Of a stretch of 64,000 nt of DNA, positions 25,166 to 33,121 are shown piece by piece. The notes under the pieces are model-generated. The model saw only the letters and a list, made by a program, of their open reading frames with translations, ran no database searches and had not been told where the DNA came from. This DNA is from Cyclonatronum proteinivorum (GTDB lineage Bacteria; Bacteroidota; Rhodothermia; Balneolales; Cyclonatronaceae). The DNA is taken from the NCBI RefSeq assembly GCF_003353065.1, contig NZ_CP027806.1:2748501-2812500 (forward strand). Reading direction: 5' to 3'. A program made the translations under genes and the position numbers. Position 1 is the stretch's first letter. Each line of letters begins with the position of its first letter.

Positions 25166-26143
25166 ATGACCATTAAAGAACTGAAAGCCGCATTGTCTTC
25201 GCACTCCAATGAAGACCTGAACAGGATTATTAAGGAACTGTACAAAGCGATTCCTAAAAAAACGAGAGAAGAAAAAAACCTTGATGCGCTGATTAAATCA
25301 CCCGCCTCATGGGATATCAAACGCAAAGCCCCCGCTCAGGAAATAGATACGGATTTCCTGTATAATGATATCTGTACTTTTGAACAGGATGTGCGGGATG
25401 GCTACTATGGATCACCCAACCGGTATATTTCGAAGAAAAAGCGTTCCGGCTGGCGTTTTGAAGTCATGCGGTTTTTGAAAGAGCTGGAGACCTTGCAACG
25501 CACGGGAATCAAAAGCCCCAAATCTGGTATGGGTGCCCAAAAATTGTATATACTGCTGTGCCTGTGCGAACGATATACCCTACTGGCCTCGCCTTACCCT
25601 TTTGAAACCATCAAGCGGGAAAAAGAAGATTTTTTCAAATTTGTGATGGATTTGAAGCGTGGTGTTATTTCCTGGCCGGAATACATCCGGGACGGAGTAA
25701 CAATTCTCACGGAGACGCACCATGCGATTTACATGTCAGACTTGTCGAATTTTCAGTACTTCACCCAAACGATTAAGTATCCGGAGCTCAGTGAGATGGC
25801 TATCGAATATTGCAACAAAAAGCTCAGCGAAGATAGGGTCAAGCCGCTCAACGATAAATACAACAGAGACCGAAGCCCGGATCAGGAAAAAAATGCGCTC
25901 AGTTACATCATCTTCTTCTGCTACCTGAACCTGTACGAACCCGATAAGGCCGTAGAAAGCGTGATACAAAATATTAAACCCACCAAAAAAAACGACGGAA
26001 TTAACAACATTCTTCAACTCCTCAGAGAAGCCCGACTTGACGATGCTTTCCTAAAATTCTATGAAGCATACGCCCCAATGGCAAGCCGGAACATTTACAT
26101 GAGCAATTTAGAGCACTACAAGCACCTCAAAGACAAAGAATAA
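25166..26143 (+). CDS. Hypothetical helical protein
   Basis: A 325-residue soluble protein I cannot place. It is Lys/Glu-rich, with no signal peptide or membrane helix. Predicted structure is mostly alpha-helical: an N-terminal bundle (about 1-50, with D-L-N-R-I-I-K-E-L-Y-K-A-I), a middle domain with Y-I-L-L-C-L-C-E-R-Y-T-L-L, and a helical-repeat-like C-terminus (about 240-325). It starts 13 bp after the MtfA-like stop, so the two may be co-transcribed. It is AT-richer than its neighbours and borders a 2.6-kb repeat region, which hints at a recombinogenic or acquired segment. Confidence 0.6.
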   Translation: MTIKELKAALSSHSNEDLNRIIKELYKAIPKKTREEKNLDALIKSPASWDIKRKAPAQEIDTDFLYNDICTFEQDVRDGYYGSPNRYISKKKRSGWRFEVMRFLKELETLQRTGIKSPKSGMGAQKLYILLCLCERYTLLASPYPFETIKREKEDFFKFVMDLKRGVISWPEYIRDGVTILTETHHAIYMSDLSNFQYFTQTIKYPELSEMAIEYCNKKLSEDRVKPLNDKYNRDRSPDQEKNALSYIIFFCYLNLYEPDKAVESVIQNIKPTKKNDGINNILQLLREARLDDAFLKFYEAYAPMASRNIYMSNLEHYKHLKDKE

Positions 26144-26227
26144 AGTGTGCTGAGGGCTTGTAGGTACAGATAATGGAGGGTTGGTTGTAAAAACGAATGC
26201 TCGTAGCGGCGAATAGGGGGATTCTAA

Positions 26228-26735
26228 GAATAATTACGCCAACGCAACCACAGCCCTGAAAGAGCGAAATACCACAGCCCGGGGTGCCACCCCCGGGATT
26301 GCGGCCCCACACAAATGGAGCCCTGAAAGGGCGGCATATCATCGGGAGTTGCGTCCCGAATCGTGCGCAACCATTGCGGATACGGCTGATAATGTATTTC
26401 GGGAGCCGCACCCGCCTCGCTCCTTCTTTTCATTACTATTCGGGTTGCACTGAATAACAAAGCCTTCGGTCAGCATTCCCACACCCCGTCCCGCCACCAT
26501 CGGGGCGTTGAATGAGATTTGAGGCTACTCAGGCCTAATCAACCCTAACAAATTCCTACCGGGGCCACCCCTCTCGAGAGGGGAATTTTATATCCCAAAT
26601 AATATCAACATTATAACTCATAAACGACAAACTGACATACTGTGCGGTGACATACTGAAAATGCCTTCTCGAGAGGGGAATTTGTAAGTCCCGTGATAAT
26701 CATAGCTTCGGATACCTTAATTTCTTTCTTCTTTT
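26228..26735. repeat. Array unit 1 (5'-truncated)
   Basis: Begins within the CCCTGAAAG module and runs through the CCTTCGGTCAG block, CCCCTCTCGAGAGGGG palindrome (26568-26583) and a GACATACTG pair. It lacks the ACGCCACGGAACC front part of units 2 and 4. Confidence 0.7.
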
Positions 26736-26739
26736 TTGG

Positions 26740-27290
26740 CTAAGAGTCCTGCAACGCCACGGAACCAAACTCCCCGCTGCGAGAGGGGTGCCCGGGTTGT
26801 AGGAGCGATCCTATGTGTCCGCCTGCAAACGGGCGGGGTGTGACCGCCCGGAAGCCGGAATTCGGGCACCTTACGCCACGATAGAAAACATCACGCATTT
26901 GTAATGAGCTCAAAAAAAGAATTACCAAAGGCTAACCCAGCCCTGAAAGGGCGGCATACCACAGCCCGGGGTGCCAACCCCGGGATTGCGGCCCCTCACA
27001 AATAGAGCCCTGTAAGGGCGGCATATCTTCGGGGGTGGGTTTCGATTCGTGCGCAACCATTGCGGATACGGCTGGTAATATATTTCCGGAGTCGCACCAG
27101 CCTCGCTCCTTCCTTTTATAGCGACTCAGCCTGCACTGAAATGCATGGCCTTCGGTCAGCATTTCCACACCCCGTCCCGCCACCACCGGGGCACTGAAAG
27201 AGTGTAAAAATAATTCCGGCACCACAAACCCTAACAAATTCCTACCGGGGCCACCCCTCTCGAGATGGGAGTTTTATATCCCAAATAATA
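26740..27290. repeat. Array unit 2
   Basis: Contains the front part (ACGCCACGGAACCAAACTCCC, in two pieces), the CCCTGAAAGGGCGG hairpin, the GCCCGGGGTGCC unit and the CCTTCGGTCAG block in the same order as unit 4, offset by about 1377 bp. A few bases per ten differ, so copies have aged. Confidence 0.75.
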
Positions 27291-27317
27291 TCAAGATCAA
27301 GATTGGGGCTAAAATGA

Positions 27318-27351
27318 AACCCTCCATGGGTTTAGAAACCCTTGGAGGGTT
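27318..27351. repeat. Inverted repeat in the divergent unit
   Basis: Arms AACCCTCCATGGGTTT and AAACCCTTGGAGGGTT pair at 15 of 16 positions around 2 bases. It resembles short palindromic repeats scattered in many bacterial genomes and could form a strong hairpin. Confidence 0.6.
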
Positions 27352-27701
27352 GATTTGGCTCAAATATACCATAACCCCGTCATCCCGGAAAGGCCCACAC
27401 TGAAGCCGAAAAATGCCCCAATGCGGCCGGCCTTATCCGGGATCTGCCAGCTTCGGCCTGAGACAATGCCGGTAGTTGGGCCTCCAATGGCGACCGGGGT
27501 CTTTGTGGTTCCGGCTTCCCAGGTCAGCTATTGCATTGCGGTAGTTCAGGCTTGGAAGATCCCGGATAATGCTGCACGCCTTTTCTTAATGGTAAAAAAA
27601 CGCCGAATGGCAGCATTTCCGGGATGACGGGTTCTTTGTGGGATGGTATTTGAGAGAACAAATTCAGTTTCTTGGATTTGATTTTGATATCCGAAATTGT
27701 A

Positions 27702-27723
27702 GAGACGCGATTCATCGCGTCTC
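27702..27723. repeat. Perfect short palindrome GAGACGCGAT-TC-ATCGCGTCTC
   Basis: Ten paired bases around a 2-nt loop, flanked by unrelated sequence. Similar GAGACGCGAT...ATCGCGTCTC repeats are common as dispersed intergenic elements in other bacterial phyla. It belongs to a different repeat family from the 688-bp units. Confidence 0.65.
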
Positions 27724-27839
27724 GGATTCACCACGTTTTGAATTACCGCGCTTCCACGCACGGGTGGTCGGGCAAATGATCAGTTTCCAGCCCGATGGGT
27801 ACCCCACCAACTGCCGCTGTGCCCGTAATTTGGCTTTTT

Positions 27840-28065
27840 GCCTTCGACCGCCCTTCGGTCTCACCCCGTCCCGCCACTATCGGGGCGTTGAATGAGATTG
27901 GAGGATACTCAGGCCTAATCAACCCTAACAAATTCCTACTGGGGTCACCCCTCTCGAGAGGGGAATTTTATATCCCAAATAATATCAATATTATAACCCC
28001 AAAATGACATACTGACATACTGTGAGGTGACATACTGAAAAGGCTTTCTCGAGATGGGAATTGAT
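27840..28065. repeat. Array unit 3 end (interior replaced)
   Basis: Only the end of the unit is recognisable: CCCCGTCCCGCCACTATCGG, the TTGAATGAGATT-GGAGG piece shared with unit 1, the landmark and the 16-bp palindrome. The stretch 27294-27830 before it is unrelated to the other units, although the period is kept. Confidence 0.65.
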
Positions 28066-28116
28066 AAGTGCTGTGATAATACCTTTCGTGACCCTATTTA
28101 GATAGTTTTTTTGACT

Positions 28117-28750
28117 TGAAAGTCCTTAAACGCCACGGAACCAAACTCCCCTCTGCGAGAGGGGTGCCCGGGTTGTAGGGGCGGACCTATGTGTCCACCC
28201 GCAAACGGGCGGGGTGTGAGCGCACCGGAAGCCAGAATTCGGGCACCTAAGGCCACGAAAAAAAACATCACACACTTGTAATGAGCTCAAAAAAAAAATT
28301 ACCACAACGTAACCACAGCCCTGAAAGGGCGACATACCACAGCCCGAGGTGCTAACCCCGGGATTGCGGCCCCACACAAATGGAGCCCTGAAAGGGCGGC
28401 ATATCATCGGGAGTTGCGTCCCGAATCGTGCGCAACCATTGCGGATACGGCTGATAATGTATTTCGGGAGCCGCACCCGCCTCGCTCCTTCCTTTCATTA
28501 CTATTCGGGTTGCACTGAACTACATAGCCTTCGGTCAGCATTTCCACACCCCGTCCCGCCACCATCGGGGCACTGAAAGAGTGTAAAAATAATTCCGGCG
28601 CCACAGACCCTAACAAACTCCTACCGGGGCCACCCCTCTCGAGAGGGGAGTTTTATATCCCAAGTAATAACAACATTATAGCCTAAAAATGACACACTGA
28701 CATACTGTGCGGCGACATACTGAAAATGCCCTCTCAAGAGGGGAATTGAG
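28117..28750. repeat. Array unit 4
   Basis: The longest copy, parallel to unit 2 with all modules in order, ending with the CCCCTCTCGAGAGGGG palindrome and GACATACTG pair near 28740. It stops about 40 bp before the tRNA terminator. Confidence 0.75.
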
Positions 28751-28792
28751 CGTATATGAAGCCCGCCGAGCTGATTCCTCTCCAAAAACAAA

Positions 28793-28826
28793 AAGGGCTG
28801 ACTTCCAATTAAGAAAATCAGCCCTT
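28793..28826 (-). terminator. Terminator of the initiator tRNA gene
   Basis: AAGGGCTGA (28793-28801) pairs perfectly with TCAGCCCTT (28818-28826). On the minus strand it is followed by TTTTTG, 6 bp past the tRNA 3' end. Confidence 0.85.
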
Positions 28827-28832
28827 GTTTAG

Positions 28833-28905
<73 letters not shown>

Positions 28906-28981
28906 GTGTAGATTCACAATATAGGGGTCAAATGCCCCCTATGTCAAGCTTTATTTCAGAAGAATTCAAAAAAGCCTGTTT

Positions 28982-29845
28982 CTACCGGAAATGCCCGTTT
29001 TGCTTCATGAGCTGACTTACTTCTTCGATGTAATTCAGGGCTTTGTCTTCGTTGCGGACGGCAATTTCGGTTACGAGTGCATTCACGACAACAGAAAGTG
29101 CGGCAATACTGTTGGTGAACAACAGGTTTTCACTTTCAACTGCGAGTACATGATCGCTGTATTCGGCAACAGGTGCCGTCGGCAGGTCGGTGATGCCTAC
29201 CACTTTTACTCCTTTTTGATTTGCCATAGCTGCGATTTCAATGGTCCGGGCTGAGTATGGCGGAAAGGAAAAGCACAGCAACACATCTTCATCCCCCAGA
29301 AACAACAGCTGTTCTTCAAAACTCAGGTGTCCGCTTACTACCGACTGTGCCCGAATGGCGACCTGACAGAGCGAATATGCCGCTAGCTGCGCTACGAGCG
29401 CAGAGACCCCAAGTCCGTAGCTGCTGACAGAGCGGCAGCCCGCTATCAGATCAGCGACTTTATTGAAAGCTTCCAAATCCAGGTTCTCAATGGTCTTGTT
29501 GATGTTGCTCACATCCTGTTGTGCGACCTGAAATACCGATTTGCCTGCCGCATGCCGGATCAGCTTAAAGCGGTCGGTTTCTGAGTAGCGCTTCTGCACC
29601 GAAGCCTGAAGGGCATTTCGAAACAGCATGAATCCGTCGAACCCGAGCCGCTGTGCAAAGCGGACGACCGTTGCTTTGGAGACTCCGCTTCGCTCCCCTA
29701 TTTCTACGACCGAAAGAAAAGCCGCTTCATTCAGGTTTTTTACTACATAATCAGCTACTGCCCGCTGATTTTTAGGCAGTTGTTCGTACTCAGACGCAAT
29801 CATGCGCACGAATGCTTCAGCGGTGTATTCTTTCACGGTATTCAT
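28982..29845 (-). CDS. MurR/RpiR-family transcriptional regulator
   Basis: A 287-residue regulator. The N-terminal RpiR-type helix-turn-helix (about 10-85) contains Q-R-A-V-A-D-Y-V-V-K-N, I-G-E-R-S-G-V-S-K-A-T-V-V-R-F-A-Q-R-L-G. The SIS domain (about 120-255) has G-L-G-V-S-A and C-F-S-F-P-P-Y-S-A-R-T segments and would bind a sugar phosphate. The usual SIS G-x-G-S-S loop is changed to G-L-G-V-S. It lies 57 bp downstream of the S51 lipoprotein gene on the same strand, so it probably regulates the locus upstream. The tRNA follows. Confidence 0.85.
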   Translation of the reverse strand: MNTVKEYTAEAFVRMIASEYEQLPKNQRAVADYVVKNLNEAAFLSVVEIGERSGVSKATVVRFAQRLGFDGFMLFRNALQASVQKRYSETDRFKLIRHAAGKSVFQVAQQDVSNINKTIENLDLEAFNKVADLIAGCRSVSSYGLGVSALVAQLAAYSLCQVAIRAQSVVSGHLSFEEQLLFLGDEDVLLCFSFPPYSARTIEIAAMANQKGVKVVGITDLPTAPVAEYSDHVLAVESENLLFTNSIAALSVVVNALVTEIAVRNEDKALNYIEEVSQLMKQNGHFR

Positions 29846-29902
29846 TGATCAGGAGTTTGCAGGCCCAAAATATGGTGAAGGTCCAGCTACCTAAGTTTAG
29901 GC

Positions 29903-30832
29903 TTACAGCTCCGCTGCGTCAATGGGTAAAATTAGATCCTGCACCTGCGTTCCGTCCCAGCGGAAGCGCGAGCCGGGCGGCAGGATGTGCGTCACAATGC
30001 CGCGCGCACCGAGATTGCCTTCTGCAAAAATACCGCTATCGGCTCCCGAAGCGTCCAGCAAAATCACCTGACTTTCCCCGACCACTTCCACCATACCGTC
30101 GCCTGCGAACCAGAGTGCCGTTGCTTCGTCGATACCGGCGGCGAAGGGAACACCTTCATCCAACATCACATTGAACAGCCGGTTGAGACGGCTGCGCCGG
30201 ATGAAGTGCTGATCCGCGATCATGTTTTGGAGCAAGCCGAGCCCGGGTGTCGTAATTACGTTTTCGTGCCGGATGATGCCGAAAGGCTGCCGTACGCCGT
30301 GCCGCTCATCGCCGGTGATCATTACTGCAGACTGAACCGCTGTTCCGGCGCTTGTGCCCGCAATGACTGCACCGTTCTGCCAGGCTTCATGCACCGCAGC
30401 CCGCATGGCGTCGGTGCCGAAATAGTGCATAAGCTGACGCTGATCGCCCCCGCTGAACCAGATGCCCGAAGCCGTACGGAGCTGTTCCAGAATTTCGGGC
30501 CGGTCGATATCATCATCTTCCAACATCATAATATCGACGGATTTCGCCCCGTAGCCCAGAAACATATCCCGGTGCTCCCAGCCAATCGTATCGGCAATGG
30601 CGGAAGCCATGGGAACCACGATAAAGGTTGAATCCGGACTCAGGCTCACAATCAGCTCCATAATTTCCGCAGGACGCGGCCCGCCGCCTATCATCACGAG
30701 ATGGCCCTGAGATGAAAAAACGGAAAGTTCTTCAAGGGCTGATGGCTGGTCTGAGCTACCGGAACAGGATACGAGCATTGCGCTCATCATCCCAGATAGT
30801 ACAATCAAAATAAATGTTTTCAGGCTATTCAT
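29903..30832 (-). CDS. Cyanophycinase-like S51 peptidase lipoprotein
   Basis: A 309-residue exported peptidase. The leader ends in M-L-V-S-C23, a lipobox. The domain follows peptidase S51 (cyanophycinase, aspartyl dipeptidase): M-I-G-G-G near 47-51, F-S-G-G-D-Q, the nucleophile S161 in A-G-T-S-A-G-T, D207-Q-H-F-x-x-R-S-R-L-N-R-L with the catalytic histidine, and G-I-D-E-A-T-A-L. Cyanophycinases with the D-x-H-F-x-x-R-x-R-x-x-R-L motif cut beta-Asp-Arg polymer to dipeptides. The substrate here is not proven. Its start overlaps the M20 peptidase stop by 8 bp, so the two are translated together. Confidence 0.8.
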   Translation of the reverse strand: MNSLKTFILIVLSGMMSAMLVSCSGSSDQPSALEELSVFSSQGHLVMIGGGPRPAEIMELIVSLSPDSTFIVVPMASAIADTIGWEHRDMFLGYGAKSVDIMMLEDDDIDRPEILEQLRTASGIWFSGGDQRQLMHYFGTDAMRAAVHEAWQNGAVIAGTSAGTAVQSAVMITGDERHGVRQPFGIIRHENVITTPGLGLLQNMIADQHFIRRSRLNRLFNVMLDEGVPFAAGIDEATALWFAGDGMVEVVGESQVILLDASGADSGIFAEGNLGARGIVTHILPPGSRFRWDGTQVQDLILPIDAAEL

Positions 30833-32063
30833 GGATATGTTGGGTTTCGGATGATGGCGACTGTGCCTTAAATCGTTGGCTTGCCTGTGCGAGCAATGCG
30901 CGGATCATGTCCATGCCTGCAAGCATGTCTTCAAGAAGCACAAACTCTTCGTCGGCATGTGGTTTTTGGGCGCCTATGCCCAGATTTACGGCGGGTATCC
31001 CCGCTTCCGCGAGCGCATTTGCGTCGCTGCCGCCGGAATAGGTGACCCCGACCGCTTCGAGACCGGCCTGAGCAAGGGCGTTACGGACAAAGCATACGTG
31101 CGGGCTGTCAGCTTCGTGCTGATAGGGCGCGAAATCGGGCGTGACTTCAAAATAGAGACTGCCACCGGATTTTTCTGCGACGGAGCGACAGATGGCTTCC
31201 CAGCTCTCCAGCACGGCTTTGAGCAAGTTGCCCTTCACCGCCCTGACTTCCCCGTTGAAGCGGCAGCCCGCAGGAATCACGTTCGAAACCGTAAGGTCGC
31301 CCCCGCTGATGCCGCCCACATTCGCGGTCACGCCTTTCGGCAGCGGCTGCATGAATATAACGGAAAGGGCTTCAGCCGCCATGGCTATGGCGTTCAGTCC
31401 GTCGGAAGGCCGGACTGCAGAGTGTGCGGCACGGCCGGTAAATTCGGCTTCAAAAAGGCTCATCCCCGCACAGCTTTCGATGTACGCGCCGGGACGCAGG
31501 GCCGAATCGAGAACCATGGCCATTTCCACATTCCAGGGCTTCAGGTCGAGCTGTTTGGCACCCAGCATGCCGGCTTCTTCGCCGACCGTGCACACAAAAA
31601 TAATGTTAGGCCGCGCTTCTTCGGGCAACTCGAAATACAGGTCAATCAACCGGAGCAGCAAGGTAAGACCCCAGCGGTTGTCGGCGCCAAGCTGCGTATT
31701 ACCCGCTGAAGTGATGCGGCCTTCTTTCACCAGCACATGCGTTTTTCCGGTATCGCGGACCGTGTCGAGATGCGCCAGAAAGGCAAGCGCAGGCGCGTCA
31801 GGGTTGTGCTGATCGGGTACCAGAATCAGGTTTCCCTGACTGCCGCCGAAAGACGTACCGGCTTCATCTTCGAAAACCTGAAGCGGATAGGATTTCACGT
31901 ATTGCTTCACTTCCAGCGCAACGGGCCGCTCTTTACCGGTCACGCCGCTGATGGTCGCAAACCGGCTAAAAAGTTCTATCAGTCCCTGTAATTCGTCATA
32001 ACGGTCGGGCGCCAATGCTTCAGCCAAAGCCGCCTGCCCTAACATCTCATCTATAGGTTTCAA
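30825..32063 (-). CDS. M20-family peptidase, PepT-like
   Basis: A 412-residue zinc aminopeptidase/carboxypeptidase of family M20. Metal and catalytic residues are visible: H98-L-D100, G-A-D128-N, E162-E163, D186 and the final H in K-P-H-A-D-E-E. A dimerisation lid lies between about 205 and 315. It has no signal peptide, so it should act on short peptides in the cytoplasm. PepT (tripeptidase) is the closest match. It lies 17 bp after the PorV-like gene and overlaps the S51 gene, in the centre of an operon with a TonB receptor. Confidence 0.82.
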   Translation of the reverse strand: MKPIDEMLGQAALAEALAPDRYDELQGLIELFSRFATISGVTGKERPVALEVKQYVKSYPLQVFEDEAGTSFGGSQGNLILVPDQHNPDAPALAFLAHLDTVRDTGKTHVLVKEGRITSAGNTQLGADNRWGLTLLLRLIDLYFELPEEARPNIIFVCTVGEEAGMLGAKQLDLKPWNVEMAMVLDSALRPGAYIESCAGMSLFEAEFTGRAAHSAVRPSDGLNAIAMAAEALSVIFMQPLPKGVTANVGGISGGDLTVSNVIPAGCRFNGEVRAVKGNLLKAVLESWEAICRSVAEKSGGSLYFEVTPDFAPYQHEADSPHVCFVRNALAQAGLEAVGVTYSGGSDANALAEAGIPAVNLGIGAQKPHADEEFVLLEDMLAGMDMIRALLAQASQRFKAQSPSSETQHIHE

Positions 32064-32080
32064 ACAACTATCTCCTAAAA

Positions 32081-33109
32081 TTAAAAAGACAAAGCGACAC
32101 TCAGCCGCTGAATGCCGGGCAAATACTCATGCTCCGACCAGGAATAATCTACGAAAATATTGTATCCGCTGAGGTCAATCATCAGGCCGGTTCCAACCGA
32201 CCACTTCTGATCGGGGTTGTTAAAGGTGTAGCCGCCCCGGCCAAACACGCTTGCAAACTCCAGCCGGAATTCAAACTCGGTGCCAAAACTAATCATTTCA
32301 TAATTGTCGCTCGGGTTTTTGAGGTCGGCCGCGAGGCGCCACAGCAAGTAGCGGCTATCGAAGGCGTCTATGGCTGCACCAACCTGAAAATGCAGGGGCA
32401 GCGGGAAGCCGAGGGTTTCGAGACTCGCCAGCGGACGACGACCGGGAGCTTCGGAGGGGTCGTTGCGGTCGGGTATGAAGAAGGCGAGGTCCGAGCCGCT
32501 GTACTGCATGTCGGGGCCGAAATTGCTGACCGTCATGCCGAGGGTGAGGTTGCGGTAGCCGAAGTTGTATTGCGTGCCAATATCGAAGGCGACGGCACTT
32601 GCCCGCTGATTCCAGATGCGCTGATTCACATATTTAGCCGAGATGCCCACCGAAAACTGCGGCAACAGCTTCCGGGCATAGGAAAGGCCGACCATCAGAT
32701 CGCCTGCGTCAAAAAAGCGGCCGGTACCGGCCGGCTGATCGACCGTCGTGATTTCCTGTTCGGGCACGCTGAGGCTGACCACGCTCAGGCCAAACACCCC
32801 AAGATTTCCTGCATTGAGCGCGGCCGCAAACTGATTGATTTCCACATCAGCCCACCACGGAATGTTGGTGAAGCTGACCGAGCCCCGCTCAATTTGCGCG
32901 AGACCTGCCGGGTTCCAGAAAACGGCGGTTGCGTCGTTGGCGCTGCCCGCGAAGGCGCCGCCCATGGCTTCAGCCCGTGCGCCGGCGTTGATTTTGAGAA
33001 ACTGCGCGCCGCTCGTACCGGCATTCACAGACTGCGAAAAGGCGGGGTCTGTCCAAAACAACATCAGTAAGGCGGTGAACAGCAAGCTTGGTTTCAATGT
33101 ATTCATCAT
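32081..33109 (-). CDS. PorV/PorQ-family outer-membrane protein
   Basis: A 342-residue beta-barrel of the PorV/PorQ (OMPP1/FadL-like) family. The signal peptide ends at F-S-Q. The mature start G-T-S-G-A-Q-F-L-K-I-N-A-G-A-R-A-E-A-M-G-G-A-F is the family signature, and the chain ends in an aromatic (A-L-S-F). PorV carries T9SS cargo to the attachment complex in Porphyromonas. This copy lies 12 bp after a T9SS cargo gene and may be a dedicated partner for it. That role is inferred from position. Confidence 0.85.
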   Translation of the reverse strand: MMNTLKPSLLFTALLMLFWTDPAFSQSVNAGTSGAQFLKINAGARAEAMGGAFAGSANDATAVFWNPAGLAQIERGSVSFTNIPWWADVEINQFAAALNAGNLGVFGLSVVSLSVPEQEITTVDQPAGTGRFFDAGDLMVGLSYARKLLPQFSVGISAKYVNQRIWNQRASAVAFDIGTQYNFGYRNLTLGMTVSNFGPDMQYSGSDLAFFIPDRNDPSEAPGRRPLASLETLGFPLPLHFQVGAAIDAFDSRYLLWRLAADLKNPSDNYEMISFGTEFEFRLEFASVFGRGGYTFNNPDQKWSVGTGLMIDLSGYNIFVDYSWSEHEYLPGIQRLSVALSF

Positions 33110-33121
33110 GGCTGTTTACTC

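Larger units (their letters stand above)
26228..28750. repeat. Compound repeat array with a period of about 688 bp, gene-free
   Basis: A landmark CCTACYGGGG is found at 26555, 27241, 27935 and 28620, so the spacing is 686, 694 and 685 bp. Between landmarks are shared modules: a hairpin unit CCCTGAAAGGGCG (also as a diverged AGAGCG form), a GCCCGGGGTGCC...CCCCGGG unit, a block with GCGCAACCATTGCGGATACGG, a CCTTCGGTCAGCAT...CCCCGTCCCGCC block, and a perfect CCCCTCTCGAGAGGGG palindrome. Reading frames in it are shadows of the repeats and repeat the same peptide text. No transposase, terminal repeats or target duplication is seen. It lies between the orphan gene and the initiator tRNA terminator. 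Confidence 0.85.

Noticed and set aside
26127-28616. Several short reading frames inside the array, two encoding nearly the same peptide
   Set aside because: The shared peptide comes from repeat copies at the DNA level; stop codons and frames shift between copies and no start or family is convincing.
26228-28750. CRISPR array
   Set aside because: The period is about 688 bp with mosaic units, not short direct repeats with spacers, and no Cas gene is in the window.
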